Positions 5,102-8,539 of a stretch of 8,539 nucleotides of DNA are shown piece after piece; position 1 is the stretch's first letter, and every line of letters begins with the position of its first letter. The stretch covers positions 1 through 8,539 of the forward strand of contig JBHJOH010000229.1 in assembly GCA_050329955.1 (NCBI GenBank). The letters are read 5' to 3'. The notes below the pieces were generated by a model. That model was not told the origin of the DNA. It ran no database searches and worked only from the letters and a program-made list of their open reading frames with translations. A program made the translations under genes and the position numbers. The DNA comes from JAOUGY01 sp050329955 (GTDB taxonomy: Bacteria; Actinomycetota; Acidimicrobiia; Spongiisociales; ZC4RG35).

Positions 5102-6505
5102 GTGAGTCACCTTGGAGTCATCGCACAGCGCATCCGTCCACGCGGCCGCGTGCTTTCCCTACTCGGAGCGATGCTGCTCGCCGGATCGGTTCTGGCGCTG
5201 ATGCCGTTCCCGGCATTCGGGCAGGAGGCGGACACCGGGGTACGGGTGCGACTTCAGCACCCGGATGAGGCGTCCGGCGAGAACGTTCCCGCAGTCGGTG
5301 TGGGGTTCTCGGTCAGTGCCGAGGATGGAACCATCGTCGGGTCCGGGGCCACCGACGAGGAGGGCGTGTTCTTCCTGCCGGTCGAGGTACCGGGGGGATA
5401 CTTCATCGCCATCGATGCGACCACCCTGCCTGACGGGATCGGCTTGACCAGCCCTGATCGGGCCACCGTCTCGGTCACTGTCGACGCCGGCAATGTGTCA
5501 TCCGCCCTGTTCGGCCTCCAGGTGGGTGAATCGACCGGCGAGGAGAGGTCCAGTGGCATCACGGCGCGCGCCGTGTCCCAACGCGTCCTCGATGGTCTCA
5601 AGCTCGGGCTCTTCCTGGCGATGGGAGCGATCGGCCTGTCGCTGATCTTCGGGACCACTGGGCTCACCAACTTCGCCCACGGCGAGCTGGTCACGTGGGG
5701 CATGCTCGGTGCGTTCTTCTTCAACGTGTACGGCCTGGTCGGGGCGTTCCCGTTCAACCGCTTCATGGAGGGTTGGCCGGCACCGTTCGGTGAAGGCGTC
5801 GACCTCATCATCGCCAGCTTGTTCGCCATTGTTCTCGGTGTCGGTTTCGGATGGCTCTCCGACGTTGCGGTGTTCGCTCCGCTCCGTCGTCGCGGTACCG
5901 GTCTCATCGCCCAGATGGTCATCACCATCGGACTCGGGCTGCTGCTCCGCTACGTGTTCCTGTTCATCTTCGGCGGGAGCAGCCGCTTCTTCGTCTCATA
6001 TGCCGGTCAGCGGGAGACCATCACCATCCTGGGCGCCACCATCTCACCCAAGGACCTCATCGCCATGGTGGTTTCGATCATGGCGCTGGTGGCGATCGGT
6101 CTCGTCCTGCAGCGCACACGTTTTGGCCGCGCCATGCGGGCGGTGGCCGACAACCGTGACCTGGCATCGTCGACCGGGATCGATGTTCAGCGGGTGATCC
6201 GGCAGGTGTGGATGGCCGCAGGTGGCCTCTCCGCCCTTGGTGGTGTGTTCCTCGGACAGTCGGATCAGGTGATCTGGGACGGCGGCAACAAGAACCTCCT
6301 CCTCATCTTCGCCAGCGTCACACTCGGCGGTCTGGGAACGGCCTACGGGGCTCTCGTGGGATCCATACTGGTGGGCCTCGGGATCCAGATCTCCACGCTC
6401 TTCATTCCGGTCGAGCTGAAGAACGTGGGCGCATTGTTGCTGATGATCCTGGTGCTGCTGGTTCGACCCCAGGGCGTGCTCGGCAGGAAGGAGCGGATCG
6501 GATGA
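5102..6505 (+). CDS. livH: Branched-chain amino acid-type ABC transporter permease LivH with extra N-terminal exported domain
   Basis: The protein has 467 residues, whereas LivH proteins usually have about 290-310. The C-terminal core (about 164-467) is a normal LivH permease with multiple membrane helices. It carries GTTGLTNFAHGELVTWGMLG (184-203), the cytoplasmic loop FGRAMRAVADNRDLASSTGI (341-360) that contacts the ATPases, ASVTLGGLGTAYGALVGSIL (404-423) and the family ending RPQGVLG (455-461). Ahead of it lie a basic n-region (R10, R12, R14, R16), a hydrophobic stretch (17-37) with possible signal cleavage after AFG (38-40), and a beta-rich domain (about 45-142). That domain contains SGATDEEGVFFLPVEVPGGY (81-100), a pattern like carboxypeptidase-regulatory or SdrD-B-like folds. 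The GTG start keeps the basic n-region; starting at V17 would remove it. LivH probably pairs with LivM as the pore. It overlaps livM by ATGA. The natural substrate may be branched-chain amino acids, urea or short amides. Confidence 0.93.
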   Translation: MSHLGVIAQRIRPRGRVLSLLGAMLLAGSVLALMPFPAFGQEADTGVRVRLQHPDEASGENVPAVGVGFSVSAEDGTIVGSGATDEEGVFFLPVEVPGGYFIAIDATTLPDGIGLTSPDRATVSVTVDAGNVSSALFGLQVGESTGEERSSGITARAVSQRVLDGLKLGLFLAMGAIGLSLIFGTTGLTNFAHGELVTWGMLGAFFFNVYGLVGAFPFNRFMEGWPAPFGEGVDLIIASLFAIVLGVGFGWLSDVAVFAPLRRRGTGLIAQMVITIGLGLLLRYVFLFIFGGSSRFFVSYAGQRETITILGATISPKDLIAMVVSIMALVAIGLVLQRTRFGRAMRAVADNRDLASSTGIDVQRVIRQVWMAAGGLSALGGVFLGQSDQVIWDGGNKNLLLIFASVTLGGLGTAYGALVGSILVGLGIQISTLFIPVELKNVGALLLMILVLLVRPQGVLGRKERIG

Positions 6506-7491
6506 CGGCAACGCTGGCAGCGATCGACTGGGGAATCCTCACCCAGCTCACCGTCTCGGGCTTCATCGGGTTCGAAGCGATGGTGTATGCCATGGCAGCC
6601 ATTGGACTGAACATCCACTTCGGATATACCGGCCTTCTCAACTTCGGCCATGTCGGGTTCATGGCACTCGGTGGCTACGGCGTAGGGATCTCGATAGTCA
6701 CCTGGCAGCTCAACCCCGCACTCGCCATCCTCATCGGCATCCTGTTCGCGATCGTGCTCGCCCTGCTCCTGGGTGCCCCCACCCTGCGCCTGCGAGCGGA
6801 TTACCTCGCCATCGTGACCATCGCCGCATCCGAGGTCATTCGGATCTTCGCCCGCTCCACCACCCTCTCGTCCATCACCCGGGGTGCCGAGGGGCTGAGT
6901 GAGTTCGCCGGTGCCTACTACGCCCTCAGTCCCTTCACGGGAGACCGCTGCGCCTGGGGGCCGTTCTTCTTCACCTGCAACCAGCTGTTCGTCACGCTCG
7001 TCGGCTGGGCGGTCAACCTGCTGCTGGTGCTGCTGGTGTGGCAGCTGATGCGCTCCCCATGGGGTCGGGTGCTCCGGGCCATCCGAGAGGACGAGGACGC
7101 AGCCCGTGCCCTGGGCAAGAGCGCCTTCTCCTTCAAGCTGCAGTCGCTGGTGCTCGGCGGGGCCATCGGCGGCATGGCCGGGATCTTCCAGGTGATCGGC
7201 AAGTCGTCGGTTCAGCCCGACACCTTCGTGCCACCCATCACCTTCATCATCTGGACCGTTCTGATCCTGGGTGGGGCCGGACGGATCTGGGCTCCCATCG
7301 TTGGGTCGATGGTGTTCTGGGGAGTCATCAACTTCATCGAAACGCTCCTCCGCCAGACGGTGCCGTCCACCACACTCCCGATCGGTCAGCTCCGCTTCAT
7401 GCTGGTCGGGCTTTTCCTCATCCTGCTCATGACCTTCCGCCCCCAGGGCATCTTCGGGTCGAAAGAGGAGATGGCGCTCAGTGCCCGGTAA
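6502..7491 (+). CDS. livM: Branched-chain amino acid-type ABC transporter permease LivM
   Basis: The second pore subunit has 329 residues and multiple membrane helices, within the usual 300-430 range. Family landmarks are the N-terminal AIGLNIHFGYTGLLNFGHVG (33-52) and ALGGYG (55-60), then LRLRADYLAIVTIAASEVIR (95-114). The cytoplasmic loop SPWGRVLRAIREDEDAARAL (185-204) docks on the ATPases. ILGGAGRIWAPIVGSM (255-270) and the ending FRPQGIFG (312-319) complete the set. An exposed loop between helices holds two cysteines (C150 and C159), which might form a disulfide if extracytoplasmic. The ATG overlaps the livH stop as ATGA, and an AGGAAGGAG ribosome binding site (6485-6493) lies within the end of livH, so translation is coupled. 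It probably forms the heterodimeric channel with LivH. Confidence 0.95.
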   Translation: MTATLAAIDWGILTQLTVSGFIGFEAMVYAMAAIGLNIHFGYTGLLNFGHVGFMALGGYGVGISIVTWQLNPALAILIGILFAIVLALLLGAPTLRLRADYLAIVTIAASEVIRIFARSTTLSSITRGAEGLSEFAGAYYALSPFTGDRCAWGPFFFTCNQLFVTLVGWAVNLLLVLLVWQLMRSPWGRVLRAIREDEDAARALGKSAFSFKLQSLVLGGAIGGMAGIFQVIGKSSVQPDTFVPPITFIIWTVLILGGAGRIWAPIVGSMVFWGVINFIETLLRQTVPSTTLPIGQLRFMLVGLFLILLMTFRPQGIFGSKEEMALSAR

Positions 7492-8377
7492 CGACGATCT
7501 CGTGTCGGTTGCGCACCTACCAGGGGTGGCCAAGCCCGATCCAATCCTCGTGGTGGATGGCATCCGCAGGCAGTTCGGTGGCCTCACCGCCGTCGATGTC
7601 GAACATCTCGAGATTCAGCGGGGTGTGATCACGGCGCTGATCGGTCCGAACGGCGCCGGAAAGACGACCTTCTTCAACCTGTTGACCGGCTTCGACCAGC
7701 CCAACGCCGGTTCCAAGGTGTTCAACGGGCACGCCATCGACGGGGTTGCGCCGCATCGGCTCGCCCGCAAGGGTCTCGTCCGGACCTTCCAGCTCACGAA
7801 GTCGCTCACGCTGCTCACCGTCATCGAGAACATGAAGCTGGGCGCCAAGGGGCAGAAGGGCGAGCGCTTCCTGCCCAGCCTTCTACCCGGCCTGTGGCGG
7901 GGGGAGGAGAAGGCGATCGAGGCCCGTGCCGATGAGCTCCTCGAGCGCTTCAAACTCGACCACATGCGGGAGCAGTTCGCCGGCACGCTCTCGGGTGGCC
8001 AACGCAAGCTGCTCGAGATGGCGCGGGCGCTCATGTCCTCGCCCGCCCTCATCTGCCTCGACGAACCGATGGCCGGCGTCAACCCAGCCCTCACCCAGTC
8101 GCTGCTCGAGCATGTGAAGAGTCTGCGCGACGAGGGCATCAGTGTCATCTTCGTCGAGCACGACATGGACGTGGTCCGCGACATCTCGGACTGGGTGGTG
8201 GTGATGGCTGAAGGAAGGGTGATCGCCGAAGGAACCCACGAGACCATCGGGAAGAACCAGGCCGTGATCGATGCATATCTCGGAGCCCATCACGACGCAC
8301 CGCTCACCCTCGAGGAGGAGCAACAGCAGCTCGCCGAAAGTGCCGAGATCCTGGGAGAAGGGCGACCCGGTGCATGA
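7481..8377 (+). CDS. livG: Branched-chain amino acid-type ABC transporter ATPase LivG
   Basis: This 298-residue cytosolic ATPase drives the LivHM pore. All nucleotide-binding motifs are intact: Walker A GPNGAGKTT (55-63), Q-loop Q104 in RTFQ, signature LSGGQRK (170-176), Walker B ALICLDEP with catalytic E195, and the switch histidine H227 in VEHDMD. The LivG-type ARKGLVRTFQLTKSLTLLTV (95-114) and MAGVNPA (197-203) separate it from LivF. It is longer than the usual 250-260 residues: about 20 residues precede the domain, and a 30-residue acidic and glutamine-rich tail follows AYLG (265-268). The GTG at 7481 overlaps the livM end by 11 bases and has a GAGGAG motif at 7465-7470. A GTG at codon 8 is an alternative start, so the exact N-terminus is uncertain. 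Confidence 0.95.
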   Translation: MPGNDDLVSVAHLPGVAKPDPILVVDGIRRQFGGLTAVDVEHLEIQRGVITALIGPNGAGKTTFFNLLTGFDQPNAGSKVFNGHAIDGVAPHRLARKGLVRTFQLTKSLTLLTVIENMKLGAKGQKGERFLPSLLPGLWRGEEKAIEARADELLERFKLDHMREQFAGTLSGGQRKLLEMARALMSSPALICLDEPMAGVNPALTQSLLEHVKSLRDEGISVIFVEHDMDVVRDISDWVVVMAEGRVIAEGTHETIGKNQAVIDAYLGAHHDAPLTLEEEQQQLAESAEILGEGRPGA

Positions 8378-8539
8378 GTGAGCAGCAGTCGGTCATCAGC
8401 CTGAAGGAAGTCGTCGCCGGGTACATCCCCGAGGTCAACATCCTCAACGGTGTCAACATGGAAGTGGCCCCCGGAGAGCTCATCGGCATCATCGGCCCCA
8501 ACGGTGCCGGCAAGTCCACCATGCTCAAGGCCCTCTTCG
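8374..8539 (+). CDS. livF: LivF-type ABC transporter ATPase, 5' part only
   Basis: Only the first 55 codons are present; the gene is cut by the window end and the family is usually about 235 residues. The start ISLKEVVAGYIPEVNILNGV (8-27), followed by VAPGELIGIIGPNGAGKSTM (31-50) with its Walker A (41-49), is typical of the second LIV ATPase. The VAGY...ILNGV phrase is LivF-like. Together with the position after livG this makes the assignment good. The ATG overlaps the livG stop as ATGA, so the gene belongs to the same operon and is probably translationally coupled. The purine-rich GGGAGAAGGG (8353-8362) is a distant, weak ribosome binding site. The other motifs lie outside the window. Confidence 0.92.
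   Translation, partial: MSEQQSVISLKEVVAGYIPEVNILNGVNMEVAPGELIGIIGPNGAGKSTMLKALF

Noticed and set aside
6343..7587. Minus-strand open frame of 414 codons opposite livM
   Set aside because: The translation is rich in Glu, Gly, His and Asp without domain motifs, as expected from the complement of a hydrophobic membrane gene.

Overview
The window is high-GC bacterial DNA. The gene families, the GTG starts, the primary-type sigma factor and three genes that appear to start without a ribosome binding site suggest an actinobacterium, perhaps of the Acidimicrobiia. That placement is inference from style and family similarity; no 16S rRNA or other firm marker is present.

Layout. The left part runs on the minus strand. 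At the edge (1-22) is a possible start of a gene that leaves the window. Next come a complete YyaL/SPATA20-type protein with a thioredoxin-like N-terminus (52-2064) and a SpoU/TrmH-family RNA 2'-O-ribose methyltransferase (2211-3032). A 313-base divergent intergenic region follows. It carries three tandem 12-bp repeats that resemble DnaA boxes, a candidate promoter wrapped in dyad symmetry, and a palindrome. It separates the methyltransferase from a plus-strand sigma-70 factor of the RpoD/SigA/SigB type (3346-4335), which ends at a strong perfect hairpin terminator (4370-4400). A small two-CBS-domain protein (4500-4964) stands alone after it.

The right part is a tightly packed branched-chain amino acid (LIV/HAAT-type) ABC transporter operon: livH (5102-6505), livM (6502-7491), livG (7481-8377) and the first 55 codons of livF (8374 to the window end). 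Consecutive genes overlap by 4, 11 and 4 bases, so translation is probably coupled. LivH and LivM form the membrane pore, and LivG and LivF are the two ATPases. The substrate-binding protein (LivK type) is not in the window, so the real substrate cannot be told.

Most of the window is ordinary. The most unusual item is LivH: it has about 160 extra N-terminal residues, consisting of a signal-peptide-like segment and a beta-rich domain resembling carboxypeptidase-regulatory or SdrD-B-like folds, placed ahead of a normal permease core. The second is the repeat and dyad cluster in front of the sigma gene. I see no CRISPR array, phage, transposon, tRNA or rRNA.
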